Shown: positions 9,189-19,117, counted from the stretch's first letter. The stretch is 64,000 nucleotides of DNA from Brachyspira pilosicoli P43/6/78 (GCF_000325665.1 NC_019908.1:248001-312000); one strand, 5' to 3'. A program made the numbers and translations. The notes: generated by a model not told the origin, from the letters alone.

Positions 9189-9581
9189 ATGTCAAGAATG
9201 TTTTTTCCAATGTTTAATAATAGATGTCATAGAGGGGAGGGTTGTATGAGAGATTATTCTTTGTATCAAAGAAATTATAAAATATATGAAGATGATAATG
9301 GCTATACAATAGAGATGGATATGCCTGGAGTAAAAAAATCAGATTTAGAGATTGGAGTAAAAGAGAACATACTTTCAATATATGCTGAGAGAAAGAAAGT
9401 TATAAAAAGTGAAGAGGGTGATAAAGAAGAAGTTGTTTCAAAATATGAGCAGAGCTTTAACATAAGCGATAAATCAATAGATGTTGATAATATAGCTGCT
9501 AATTTTGAAAATGGCGTATTAATTCTTACTCTTCCAAAGAAAGAAGAAGTCAAGTATGAGAAAAGAATAGAAATAGCTTAA
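9189..9581 (+). CDS. Small heat-shock protein, Hsp20 family (second of pair)
   Basis: Tandem paralogue of the preceding gene, 130 residues, with the same start MSR, ribosome site (AAAGGAG) and alpha-crystallin domain (GYTIEMDMPGVKKSDLEIG; FENGVLILTLPKKEE). The N-terminal arm differs (RCHRGEGCMRDYSLYQR), containing two cysteines and extra charge where the first copy is acidic. That arm usually sets oligomer size and client choice, so the pair may form mixed or distinct oligomers. A strong hairpin follows the stop and probably ends the operon. Confidence 0.92.
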   Translation: MSRMFFPMFNNRCHRGEGCMRDYSLYQRNYKIYEDDNGYTIEMDMPGVKKSDLEIGVKENILSIYAERKKVIKSEEGDKEEVVSKYEQSFNISDKSIDVDNIAANFENGVLILTLPKKEEVKYEKRIEIA

Positions 9582-9600
9582 AAAATATATTGCCTTATGG

Positions 9601-9630
9601 ATGCATGCATTATAAATGCATGCATTTTTT
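9601..9630 (+). terminator. Rho-independent terminator of the hsp20 operon
   Basis: A perfect 10-base stem, ATGCATGCAT on both sides of a TATAA loop, followed directly by TTTTT, 19 bases after the second hsp20 stop codon. Confidence 0.85.
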
Positions 9631-9659
9631 ATTTTAAAATAATTTAACTTTTAAAATAT

Positions 9660-9786
9660 TGCGTGGCTTTGTTCTTAACAAAATACACACCGTGCATCAC
9701 CCCGATTCTTTTGCAGATAGGCACCTACTCGGTACGACCGTAGGAAGAGCCTTCGGTATTGGTATAAAAGAACCAAAAGAACTGCA
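9660..9786 (-). repeat. Mosaic intergenic repeat, copy 3 (module A plus degenerate B)
   Basis: The reverse complement begins TGCAGTTCTTTTGGTTC and matches the 0.98 kb copy almost base for base through ACCGAAGGC and CTTCCTACGGTCG. It then continues into GAGTAGGTGCCTATC, which is shared with the 23.8 kb copy, so it joins stretches found separately elsewhere. The gap 9582-10069 has no credible gene; the plus-strand ORF here is built from repeats. Confidence 0.8.
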
Positions 9787-9825
9787 TTTAACAAAATATA
9801 TCTTTAGGTATATATTAAATTTTAG

Positions 9826-9870
9826 ATATTATATTATATTATATTATATTATATTATATTATATTATATT
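9826..9870. repeat. Pentanucleotide tandem repeat, ATATT x 9
   Basis: Nine uninterrupted ATATT units between two mosaic repeat modules. It is not inside a credible gene. Such a tract is prone to length change by slippage. It sits far from any start codon, so no promoter role is evident. Confidence 0.9.
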
Positions 9871-9895
9871 GAAGATATATTGTAAAATGTAAAGT

Positions 9896-9989
9896 TATAG
9901 TATTTGTCTTTTTGCAACTTTGATGAAGCCCGCACCGCGACCGAAGGAAGTGCCTGTGCTGCGAAGGCGGGAAAAAGTTAAATAAAATA
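9896..9989 (+). repeat. Mosaic intergenic repeat, module C
   Basis: Opens TATAGTATTTGTC and closes GGGAAAAAGTTAAATAAAAT, the same edges as the copies at 4151-4271 and (inverted) 23993-24048. The middle differs between copies, here GCACCGCGACCGAAGGAAG. The ends are partly complementary (TTTTTGCAACTTT against GGGAAAAAGTT). Confidence 0.7.
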
Positions 9990-10069
9990 TATAATTGATA
10001 ATTGTTTGAGTATATATTTTTTATAATTTAAATATAAAGTTAGTAAGTAGTTTTGAAATATTATATTAA

Positions 10070-11924
10070 TTAAATAATATAATCGTTAGCGATGCTTCTT
10101 AATCTTTTAGCTCCAAGTACATGGAAATGTCTTAGTTTTCTTAATGTTTCACTAGAGAATGTATTTAATGGTACATAAACTATCTCTACTTTTGTTGTCA
10201 TTTTAGCAAACTCTTTTAATATGTTTGAAGGCGGAGTAGGAGCAACATAACCTAAATATTTATCCACAGAATAAACTATAGCAGTATACAATAACAAATC
10301 AGCATAATTTCTCACTATACCGTCTTTTTTAAGTCTAGCATATTCTCTCCATACATCATACGGAGCTTGCGGAGGCATTAATGAAGCGTACCCTCCAAAA
10401 AAGCATTTTGATATACCAGGGCCAACTAAAGTGTTACCTGGCTCTGTTGAATAAAGTATTAAATCGCTGTCATCATGTGCTTCGCTATACCAAACTATAT
10501 TCCAATCATAATTTTCATCATGTTCCTCATCAAATATTACAACCATATGCCCAATATTACCTTTTATTTTGGGAATCTCTTTAACATATATCTCTTTTTT
10601 ATAATAATTTCTTATAGTCTCACGCATATCAATACCGTCTTTAATGCTCACCTTAAAAGGCTCTATTTTTGCTTTATCTTCTGTAAGCATGTTTCTAATT
10701 TTGTTTCTAAGTATGTTCATATGCTTTTCCATAAGTACATCTTCAGGTATATGCGAAAGTAAATTAGTTCTCTTATTCCAAGTGTCAGCCCATTCACCGT
10801 CATATTTTTCTTTTGGTCTGGTTGTAACATGAACTTTCTTAAAAGAAGTTTTCCATATATTGTCATATTGATGAAGCTTTATTTTTTTGTCTTTTAATAA
10901 ACCTTCCATTCCATTAGTAGCAGGGTCGCGGTTTAATTTTATTGTAGGATAATCTTCATCTTCATCTGTGTAGTAAGGATAATATTCCATACCTTCCATT
11001 ACTTCCAAAGCATAATCATTATTAATCATGCACTTTGAAGCTGTAAGCATATCTATATAATCTGGAAGAATATAATTGTCTAATATGCATAAGTTTCTTA
11101 AATACTTCATCATATTCTTTTGCTGCAGCATAGATATAGGAAGCTTGTATCTTAATTTAGCCTCTCTAAAAAATACTTTCTATAATTTCTATTTTATCAA
11201 ACTTCTCTAATTCATTGTTTCTGTATTTCTCATACATATAAGAAGTAAATGGAAACTCTCCAAGTACTTTATTTATAGAGTTTTTATGTATATTAAATAT
11301 TTTATTGTTATCTTCACTATATTCAATTTTTTCATTATCAATTTCGTTTTTATCTTTTTTAAGTAAATTTAAAATATTATCCCAATGCGACATTCCGCAA
11401 ACAAATAATATTCTTTCATGCTTTTGAGAGATATTAGCTAATTCTCTAGCCATAAATAATTCTCTCTCTTCATCTGTTTTAGTTTTTACAAATGAATAAT
11501 TGTTTTTAACTTCATTATAAAAACTTTCAAGTCCAATTTTATTTAATAAATAATCATCAGGCATAAGATAATGAGAGTTAGTATTTATTGATGTAATATC
11601 TTTATCTATTGTATATAACGGAAGCTCTTCATCTATTGAAAGCCTTATAGCTTCTATAATAGAATCGCAAGGGTCAATAGGTATATAAACAGCTTCATTT
11701 TCTATTTCTCTTATAATCAAGCTAATAAATGGAAGTCTAGCAACAGCATTCTTTAGAGATTTATAAAAGTTCAAAGGTTGCTCTACAACTATAGCATCAG
11801 GCTTAAAATTGTAAAAAGCTTCCCTCACAGCTAAAGCAAAATATACTCTTGAATGTATAGAGGGAATAGCTAAAATATTATTATATCTTAAAACATTAGA
11901 ATCAATATTAACTATATTACTCAT
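10070..11924 (-). pseudogene. TraB-like protein of unknown function, split by a +1 frameshift
   Basis: Two reading frames that look like one gene of about 617 residues. The upstream piece (11924-11166, 252 residues) resembles TraB/EreA-type proteins: PDAIVVEQPLNFYKSL near the N-terminus and MARELANISQKHERILFVCG with a following SHWD. It stops at F-TAG in a run of six T (A6 on the plus strand, 11168-11173). The downstream piece (to 10070) has its first ATG at 11131 with no ribosome site, but its frame is open and protein-like before that. Deleting one T joins the two as ESIFREAKLRYKLPIS. The second half is acidic and aromatic with no family I recognise. The total length is three times 618 plus one. 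The function is unknown, and each half might still be made. Confidence 0.65.
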
Positions 11925-11930
11925 AAAAAA

Positions 11931-14348
11931 TTAATCAAAAAAAGAATCAATTATACTGTCAAGATTGCTAGTGTCTTCTAAATAAGTATCACAAACATCG
12001 CAAGTCTCTTGAGGTATTTTATCTTTTATAAATAAGTCAGTAGTAAGAGCAGGACAAGAAGAACTAGGTAATTTACCGCTTCTTGCACACACTTCTAATC
12101 TCACAACATTTTCAGGCTGAGAATACCAAGTAGGTTTTATATCTTTTAATGCAGCCACCATATATTTACCCCAAATAGGAGCAGCAACTCTTCCTCCAAC
12201 TTGATGGTTACCAAGAGAATATTTGAAAGAGTCAAAACCAATCCATATACCAGTAGTAAGTTCAGGAGTGTATCCTACAAACCAAGCATCTTTCCAGTCA
12301 TTTGAAGTACCAGTTTTACCAGCACCTCTTCTAGTAAATCCTGCCTCATACATAGCACTAGTAGCAGTACCTCCTCTAAGTACACCAGCTAATATATCAC
12401 TAATCATGTAAGCTACTTCTTCGCTCATTACCTGCTTAGCTCCGCCTTTAAGAGTAATTTCTCTTTTTAATTCCTCTTCAAAATTATCCATCATAACGCC
12501 GTATCTGTCTGTAACATATCTTATAAGTATAGGCTCAACTTCTTTTCCCTTGTTTGCTATAGTAGCAAAACCTGTAGTAAGTTCTAATGGAGTAAATAAA
12601 CCTGTACCAAGACCCAATGTTAAATCTGGGTTAAACATTCTTTTAGACTTAGCATCATCAGGCTGTGCTTTAAATATAGGCTCTACATATCTTATAGTAT
12701 TTGTAATACCAACATAATTTACAACATTTACAGTAGCAATATTAAGCGAAACAGCTAAAGCATATCTTAAGCTAACATCTCCTTTGAAGTTTCCAGAATA
12801 GTTTTTTGGTATCCATACCTTTCCTTCTTCGCCTTCTTCAGGAACAAATCCAATAGGAGCATCGCTTACTATAGTTGCAGGGTTATAGTTAGTAATGTCC
12901 ATAGAAGCAGCATATACAAAAGGTTTGAATGCACTTCCTGCCTGTCTTCTTGCTTGTGTTGCTCTGTTAAATTGGTTTCTTGGAGTGAATCCTGAACCGC
13001 CAACCATTGAAACTATATATCCGTTTCTTGGGTCTATTGCAACTAATGCTCCTTCTATTTGACGTGATAATTCTGCCTCATCTGCTTTCATTACTTCCAT
13101 CATAATATCATTAACTTCTTCCATACCAAACATATCTGAGATAAGTGCTAATGAACTTGATGTGTCTTGGTTTAGAAGCGAGCGTACTGATATAGAGAAT
13201 TTATTTCTTGCCATATTTTCTGGAAGCTCAAAGAGTAAAGAAAGCATTTCTACTTTATCTATAAGCTCTCTGTCATAAATAGTGCTTATATCCATAGAGC
13301 CGCCTTCGTATTTATCATTATATTCTTTTAATGCTTCTGTTAATAATTTTTGTGCAGCTTCCTGTTTTTCTATATCTATAGTAGTATATATTTTTAATCC
13401 GTCTTCTTTTAATGCTTTTTCTCCATATTTATCAATCAATTCTCTTCTAACATATTCTGTAATATATGGAGCTCTGTCTATTGAAGCACTGTAAGCAGTA
13501 GAACCTCTTCTTCCTATTTTTCCGCTATAAGAAGCCCAGAATTCTTTGTAGGCATTATCTGCTTCATCTTTGCTTATAAACTTCAAATCTGTCATTCTTT
13601 TTAAAACAACTTTATGTCTGCTCATAGATATATTTGGATTATTGATAGGGGAGTATGTGTTTGGAGAAGGCGGAAGTGTTGCAAGCATAGCACATTCTGC
13701 TAAATCCAAATCCTCTACATTCTTATTAAAATAAAATCTGCTTGCTGCCTGTACGCCATAAACAGAATGACCAAAAAATATTTGATTGAAATATAATGTT
13801 ACTATTTCTTCTTTAGTTAATCTTTTTTCTATTTGAAATGTTACCCATATCTCTTTTAATTTTCTTATGATAGTTCTTTCTCTAGATTTTAATACTATCC
13901 CTCTTGCTACCTGCTGAGTTAAAGTACTTGCTCCTCTTGGTCTTTTACCAACTATCATGTTTCCAAGAGTGCCTCTAAATATACCTATTATATCTATACC
14001 ATTATGTTTCATAAAATTATTATCTTCCATAGATATAATTGCTTCTATAAGATGAGGGGGTAAATCTTTATATTCTACTAATGCTCTTTGTTCTGAGAAA
14101 AACTCTGATATAACTTCGCCTTTTATATCATATATTTTTGTTGGTATTGTTGGTTTATATAATTCTACCGCTTGAACGTCTGGCTGTCTTATAATATCTG
14201 CTATTAAAAAAGCAAATACTAAAGTGCCTATAGAAAATATGACAACTAATACTGCTATATATATTTTTATAAATTTATTAAGGTTTACTGTATGATATTT
14301 ATTTTTTAAATTAGATAGTTTTGTTTTAAAAAAATCTTTTGCTTTCAA
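11931..14348 (-). CDS. Class A penicillin-binding protein (PBP1a-like)
   Basis: Bifunctional peptidoglycan synthase in the inner membrane. It has 805 residues. In order: a basic cytoplasmic tail, one transmembrane helix (about 27-52), a GT51 glycosyltransferase domain with EDNNFMKHNGID and RGASTLTQQVARG, a linker, and a transpeptidase domain with SAFK (catalytic serine), SLN and KTGTSNDWKDAW. The C-terminus has four cysteines (CARSGKLPSSSC and CDVCD), which could form disulphides in the periplasm. It starts with TTG preceded by AGGAT; no upstream ATG is in frame. The TraB-like gene follows six bases downstream on the same strand. Confidence 0.93.
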   Translation of the reverse strand: MKAKDFFKTKLSNLKNKYHTVNLNKFIKIYIAVLVVIFSIGTLVFAFLIADIIRQPDVQAVELYKPTIPTKIYDIKGEVISEFFSEQRALVEYKDLPPHLIEAIISMEDNNFMKHNGIDIIGIFRGTLGNMIVGKRPRGASTLTQQVARGIVLKSRERTIIRKLKEIWVTFQIEKRLTKEEIVTLYFNQIFFGHSVYGVQAASRFYFNKNVEDLDLAECAMLATLPPSPNTYSPINNPNISMSRHKVVLKRMTDLKFISKDEADNAYKEFWASYSGKIGRRGSTAYSASIDRAPYITEYVRRELIDKYGEKALKEDGLKIYTTIDIEKQEAAQKLLTEALKEYNDKYEGGSMDISTIYDRELIDKVEMLSLLFELPENMARNKFSISVRSLLNQDTSSSLALISDMFGMEEVNDIMMEVMKADEAELSRQIEGALVAIDPRNGYIVSMVGGSGFTPRNQFNRATQARRQAGSAFKPFVYAASMDITNYNPATIVSDAPIGFVPEEGEEGKVWIPKNYSGNFKGDVSLRYALAVSLNIATVNVVNYVGITNTIRYVEPIFKAQPDDAKSKRMFNPDLTLGLGTGLFTPLELTTGFATIANKGKEVEPILIRYVTDRYGVMMDNFEEELKREITLKGGAKQVMSEEVAYMISDILAGVLRGGTATSAMYEAGFTRRGAGKTGTSNDWKDAWFVGYTPELTTGIWIGFDSFKYSLGNHQVGGRVAAPIWGKYMVAALKDIKPTWYSQPENVVRLEVCARSGKLPSSSCPALTTDLFIKDKIPQETCDVCDTYLEDTSNLDSIIDSFFD

Positions 14349-14441
14349 TTTTTTATCCTAAATGTTTTAAAATTATTCTATATATTATAAAACAATTATT
14401 CAATTAATCAAGCATATAAATTTTAATTGATTTTTAAAAAA

Positions 14442-16214
14442 TTATAAAATTTTGGTTATTAATAGAGTAATATCATCAAATTGGGCAATCTCATCTCTAA
14501 ATGTAACAGTTTCTTCTACTATATCATCTAATAATTCTTTAGGTTTATCATAGTCATTTTTAAGCAATTCTTTTAACCTATCTTCTCCATAAACTTCATC
14601 AAACCTATTGAAAGTATCAGTTACTCCGTCTGTGAATAATACTATTGTATCATCTGAAGAATATGATATTTTATTATTTATATAAGTTTCATTTTTTACA
14701 AATCCTAATGGTTTGCCTTTTGTATGCATTTCTTCTATTATTTTTGTATTTGAAGAATCATCTTTTCTAACTAAATATTGAGGCAAATGTCCGGCATTAG
14801 AGTAGGTTAAAGTTTTATTTTTTGTATCTATTACAAGTAAAAAACAAGTAACAAACATTCCGTTTTTAGAATCTTCATAAATATGTTTGTTAGTATATTT
14901 TAATATGCTTGCAGGGTCATCTATTTGAGAGAAATAAACTCTTAATATAGACCTTGTCATAGTCATAAAGAAACCAGCACCTAAACCTTTACCTGATACA
15001 TCAGCTATTATAAGAGCATATTTACTGCTGCTTATTTTTATATAATCATAAAAGTCGCCTCCAACGTTTTTACTCGGTATGCTTATTGCAGCAATATCAA
15101 ATAAATTATCATTTGGAAAATGTGTTGGAAGTACACTTTTTTGTAATTGCTCTGTATAGTTAATCTCTTCTGTGAGGGATTCTTTTATTTTAGATTCTTC
15201 AGATAAAAGCACATGCATATAATTTTCACCTAATTGCTGAGCCAACATTTCTAATAACATCAAATTACTTAAATTATATGCTTTATTAATGTTTCTTTCT
15301 GTAGCACATAAAAAGCCTATTATTTCATCTTTTATAATTATTGGTGCTGCTATAAAACTTTCTCTTTTATATCTTAATGATTTGTTTGGCTTGAATCTAT
15401 GGTCTTTAGAAACATTAACCGAATAAACAGCTTTTTTCGTTTTTAATATTTCTGCAAGCACATTGTCTTCTACAGTAACTGCACCATATTGTAAAACATC
15501 TTCATCAATACCTATTGCAGCTTTAAATTTAAATACACCATTTTCTTTTAATATTACTGAAACTCTATGTGCCTCAAAAGCTTCGCATACTATGCTAATA
15601 TTATTGTTTAATATTTCATCAACTGTCTCGCATCTATTAATAGATATAGACATTTCATATAAAGCAGCTACTTCATATGCTCTCGATTGTGCTTTCTCAT
15701 AATTAATTTTATTTACTAAAGATAAAGATACTAAATGAGCAAAAGACTTCATTAATATAGTATCTTTTTCTACAAAATTACCATTTTTTTTATTTAATAA
15801 AAATATTGCCGCTATATTTCTCTTTCTAATTTTTACAGGTACAAATAATATATTTTTTAATTCATCTCCTATCATATCTTTTATAGGGACGAAATTTGAA
15901 TCTTCTTTGGGGTCATTAGAATATAATGAAGCTGATGTAGTATAAGCTCTTACTGCTATTGGTTTATCATTATCTATAATAGAGCCAAAAAAATTATTGC
16001 CAAGAGGACCTATAGACATTTCGAAGTTTAGGTTATTTAATTCTTGGTCTACTAGATATAAAAGTATTGTATTTGAATTCATAACGGCTTTTATTTCAGA
16101 TATAAGAGTTATTAAACTTTCTTCATAATCTGTTGAAGAATTCATTTTTTTTATGATATTAGAAAACACCTCAATTTGTTTTTCAGGGTTATCCATTATT
16201 TCATTTATATTCAC
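14442..16214 (-). CDS. GAF-domain PP2C/SpoIIE-type serine phosphatase
   Basis: A signalling phosphatase of the RsbU/SpoIIE type, 590 residues. Two GAF-like sensory domains occupy about 20-165 and 180-330, then a short helical linker (SLTEEINYTEQLQKSVLP) and a PPM phosphatase domain from about 370. Metal-binding residues are seen in KNVGGDFYDYI, ADVSGKGLGAGFF, NAGHLPQYL and LFTDGVTD. Such enzymes usually dephosphorylate a STAS-domain antagonist; a lone STAS protein is encoded at 53.2-53.5 kb but a link is only a guess. The start is GTG with AGAGG upstream. No transmembrane segment is seen. Confidence 0.9.
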   Translation of the reverse strand: MNINEIMDNPEKQIEVFSNIIKKMNSSTDYEESLITLISEIKAVMNSNTILLYLVDQELNNLNFEMSIGPLGNNFFGSIIDNDKPIAVRAYTTSASLYSNDPKEDSNFVPIKDMIGDELKNILFVPVKIRKRNIAAIFLLNKKNGNFVEKDTILMKSFAHLVSLSLVNKINYEKAQSRAYEVAALYEMSISINRCETVDEILNNNISIVCEAFEAHRVSVILKENGVFKFKAAIGIDEDVLQYGAVTVEDNVLAEILKTKKAVYSVNVSKDHRFKPNKSLRYKRESFIAAPIIIKDEIIGFLCATERNINKAYNLSNLMLLEMLAQQLGENYMHVLLSEESKIKESLTEEINYTEQLQKSVLPTHFPNDNLFDIAAISIPSKNVGGDFYDYIKISSSKYALIIADVSGKGLGAGFFMTMTRSILRVYFSQIDDPASILKYTNKHIYEDSKNGMFVTCFLLVIDTKNKTLTYSNAGHLPQYLVRKDDSSNTKIIEEMHTKGKPLGFVKNETYINNKISYSSDDTIVLFTDGVTDTFNRFDEVYGEDRLKELLKNDYDKPKELLDDIVEETVTFRDEIAQFDDITLLITKIL

Positions 16215-16308
16215 TAAAACCTCTACATATTAGCCGTTTGAGATAGATTATATCATAGTGTGTTTTATAGTCAATAATATAATATATTTTTATAAAATAA
16301 TAATTTTG

Positions 16309-16337
16309 TAAAATTGACAAATATTTTTATGTTTAGT
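16309..16337 (+). promoter_or_regulatory. Orphan copy of a 29-base promoter segment
   Basis: Exactly the same 29 bases as at 17819-17847 in front of rsgA, including TTGACA (16314-16319) and the 17-base spacer. Here the -10 position reads TGTTAA, weaker than the TATTAT at rsgA. It points rightward into a 340-base gap (16215-16554) between two minus-strand genes where I see no gene, so it is either a relic or drives an antisense or small RNA toward the MFS gene. Confidence 0.45.
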
Positions 16338-16554
16338 GTTAATTTAATTATTGATAAGATATGTTATGTATTTTTCATTATGATAGAAAATTTTTTAGTA
16401 AATATTATATAAAGAATTATTTATGACTTTGAAGTGAAAAGCAATGTAAAAAGTTATTAAAACTTGAAATATAAAAGTTAGTAAATTATAGATTCATACA
16501 TTAATTATTGATAATTATATTTTATATAGATGTATGATTTATATATATGTATTT

Positions 16555-17727
16555 TTATTTGTTTTCTATAGTCTTTTTTATCATCAATTTGTGCATAATA
16601 AACATTAATGCTAAAATTAATATTAAATAAAAAGGAAGCAAAGATATTGATATATGATTTGCAATGTAACCGAATAATGGAGGCATTGCAAGAGTACCTA
16701 TATAAGCACTAGCCATTTGTACTCCTATTATAGCCTGAGAATTTTCTGCACCAAAATTATAAGGAGTTGAATGTATAATAGAAGGATATATTGGTGCACA
16801 GCCTAAACCTGTAATTATAAAACCTATCAAAGATACAGTATTTACAGTAGGAATAATCATTAATATTATGCCTATAAGAATTAGAGATTCTCCTAATACT
16901 ATCATTTGATTATCATTTAACTTCATTGTGATAAATCCTGATATAGCTCTTCCAATAGTGATACCTATATAAAATAAACTTCCAAATGAAGCTGCTGTTT
17001 TTATATCTACTCCTTTATATATATTTAGATAACTGCTTGCCCATAATCCTGTTGTAGCTTCAAGGGCACAATAGCAAAAAAAACATATCATAATTTCTTT
17101 TGCCCCTTTTATTTTTATTATTTCTATTAGGCTTAAGGTTTTTGTGTTTATTTTTTCTTTATTTTCTTTATCATTTTTATTCCATAAAGGAAGGCTAAAA
17201 AATAAAATGGCTGTAAGCACAATCTGCATTATTGATATATATCTGTATCCTGCATTCCAATTATTATTAGTGATAGCATAACCCATTATATAAGGTCCTA
17301 TTGTTGCTCCTATTCCCCACATACAATGAAGCCAGCTCATATGTTTGCTTTCATAATGAAGGGCTACATAATTATTTAAAGAAGCATCTACACTTCCTGC
17401 ACCTAATCCATAAGGTATAGCCCAAACACAAAGAAATAAATATGAATGAGTAATAGAAAATCCAAAAAGTGCAGCAGCTGTCATTGCTACACTAAATGCT
17501 GTTATTTTTCCTGCTCCGAATTTTTTGGTTAATCTATCGCTTTGCAAACTAGAAATTATAGTTCCTACGGATATAATCATTGATATTATACCAGCATAAG
17601 AAATTGCTACATTGAATTCTTTATACATACTAGGCCAAGCAGAACCAAGCAAAGCATCTGGAAGTCCTAAACTAATAAAAGATAAATATATAATAGAAAG
17701 AAGTAAATTAACCATATTAATATCCAT
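16555..17727 (-). CDS. MFS transporter
   Basis: A 390-residue inner-membrane permease with about 12 predicted helices in two halves, broken by a short charged loop (NKNDKENKEKINTK) near the middle. The MFS motif A-like stretch SDRLTKKFGAGKIT follows helix 2. The opening SLGLPDALLGSAWPSMYKEF resembles the fucose/FucP-like or YfkF-type sugar and drug permeases. The substrate cannot be read from the sequence. It is transcribed away from rsgA; the 157-base gap between them holds the rsgA promoter. Confidence 0.85.
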   Translation of the reverse strand: MDINMVNLLLSIIYLSFISLGLPDALLGSAWPSMYKEFNVAISYAGIISMIISVGTIISSLQSDRLTKKFGAGKITAFSVAMTAAALFGFSITHSYLFLCVWAIPYGLGAGSVDASLNNYVALHYESKHMSWLHCMWGIGATIGPYIMGYAITNNNWNAGYRYISIMQIVLTAILFFSLPLWNKNDKENKEKINTKTLSLIEIIKIKGAKEIMICFFCYCALEATTGLWASSYLNIYKGVDIKTAASFGSLFYIGITIGRAISGFITMKLNDNQMIVLGESLILIGIILMIIPTVNTVSLIGFIITGLGCAPIYPSIIHSTPYNFGAENSQAIIGVQMASAYIGTLAMPPLFGYIANHISISLLPFYLILILALMFIMHKLMIKKTIENK

Positions 17728-17823
17728 AATTTTATTTTGATATTATAAGGCAAATAATTTTTTATTAAATACCTATTGTATTAAATAGTTAATAAATTTA
17801 TTATTTATGTAATAATAATAAAA

Positions 17824-17852
17824 TTGACAAATATTTTTATGTTTAGTATTAT
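17824..17852 (+). promoter_or_regulatory. Sigma-70 promoter of rsgA
   Basis: TTGACA, a 17-base spacer and TATTAT, about 32 bases before the TTG start of rsgA. The segment is repeated exactly at 16309-16337. Confidence 0.7.
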
Positions 17853-17884
17853 ATAATTAATAATAAATATTAAGGATAAATATA

Positions 17885-18931
17885 TTGAAGATAAAAGATA
17901 TTGGTTTTGACGAATATTTTGAAAAGTTAGCATTAGAAAGTTTGAAAATTAATTCTTTAAAAGAAATCAATAACGAAGAACTTGTGCCTGCAAGAGTGAT
18001 AAGAATTAATAAAAGATATTATACTTTGTTCTCTGATGAAGGTGAGTTTTTAGCAAGAATTAAAGGAAAGATTAGATATAACTCCGAAGTACAAAGTGAG
18101 CTTCCTGTTGTTGGTGATTGGGTATTAATGAAAAAGTCGGATAATAATGCTTTTATTGATACTATTCTCACTAGAAAAAATATTTTATATAGAAAAGCCA
18201 ATGTCAAGAAAAATGATATTCAAGCTATTGTAAGCAATATTGATTATGCTTTTATTATAGTAGGAATTGATAATGAAATGCCTATGTCTGCTATTGCTAG
18301 ATATTTATCTGTAGTTCACACTTCTGGTATTAAACCAATAATTGCAATAAGTAAAATAGATTTGTATGAAGATGCTGAATATAAAGAATTATTAGCTACT
18401 ATAAAAGAAACTTATCCTAATGAAACCGCATTTGCTTACAGTTCAAAAACAGGAAAAAACGCTGATACATTTTTAAAATATATTAAGAAAGATACTTCAT
18501 CAGTTTTTATAGGGGCCTCTGGTGCTGGAAAATCTACTATTATTAATTATCTTTTGAAAGATGAGAAAATGAAAACTCAAGAGGTGAGAGAGTACGATTT
18601 TAAAGGAATGCATACTACAACACATAGAGAGCTTTTAGTTTTAGAGAGCGGAGGCGTTGTAATAGATACTCCGGGTTTAAGAAATTTAGGTTTATGGGAA
18701 GATGATAAAGGTATAAAGAAAACTTTTGAAGATTTGGAAGAGTATGCTAAAAAATGTAAGTTTAAAGACTGTACGCATCAGCATGAACCAGATTGTTATA
18801 TATTGGAGCTTCTTGAAAACGATGAGATACCTTATGAGAGATATGATGCTTATATAACGCTTCTCAATGAAAATAGAGAATTACAAAAAAGTTCTATAGA
18901 GATAAAGAAAGACAGAAAAATGGCTACTTAA
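17885..18931 (+). CDS. rsgA: Ribosome small-subunit GTPase RsgA
   Basis: A circularly permuted GTPase that helps 30S subunit maturation. It has 348 residues. An OB-fold is at the N-terminus (ARVIRINKRYYTLF), then the permuted G domain with ISKID (G4) before GASGAGKST (G1) and DTPG (G3), and a C-terminal zinc site CKFKDCTHQHEPDC. The start is TTG with AAGGAT upstream; no better ATG lies in frame nearby. The family's usual length and order of motifs are intact. It is transcribed alone. Confidence 0.93.
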   Translation: MKIKDIGFDEYFEKLALESLKINSLKEINNEELVPARVIRINKRYYTLFSDEGEFLARIKGKIRYNSEVQSELPVVGDWVLMKKSDNNAFIDTILTRKNILYRKANVKKNDIQAIVSNIDYAFIIVGIDNEMPMSAIARYLSVVHTSGIKPIIAISKIDLYEDAEYKELLATIKETYPNETAFAYSSKTGKNADTFLKYIKKDTSSVFIGASGAGKSTIINYLLKDEKMKTQEVREYDFKGMHTTTHRELLVLESGGVVIDTPGLRNLGLWEDDKGIKKTFEDLEEYAKKCKFKDCTHQHEPDCYILELLENDEIPYERYDAYITLLNENRELQKSSIEIKKDRKMAT

Positions 18932-18951
18932 AAAAATCACTAAACATAGAA

Positions 18952-19008
18952 ATAATTATAAAAAGATGAATGCAAAAAATAAGAAATAATGCAGATTTTT
19001 ATAATTAT
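18952..19008 (+). other. Long AT hairpin after rsgA
   Basis: Two perfectly complementary 13-base arms (ATAATTATAAAAA at 18952-18964 and TTTTTATAATTAT at 18996-19008), with an inner TGC/GCA pairing, about 20 bases after the rsgA stop. There is no clean T-tail, so it may be a weak terminator or an mRNA-end stabiliser. Confidence 0.4.
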
Positions 19009-19117
19009 ATTTAATCAAAAAAAATATAATGAAATTCTTTCAATGTAAATTAATTTTATTTGTCTCTCTATATATAAGCCAAAACGTAAATTTACTACAA
19101 ATTTTATTTACAAAAAA

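Noticed and set aside
9659-9892. A 77-residue plus-strand frame
   Set aside because: It is made of a mosaic repeat in reverse and the ATATT tract, giving a periodic YYIIL peptide; no ribosome site or homologous pattern.
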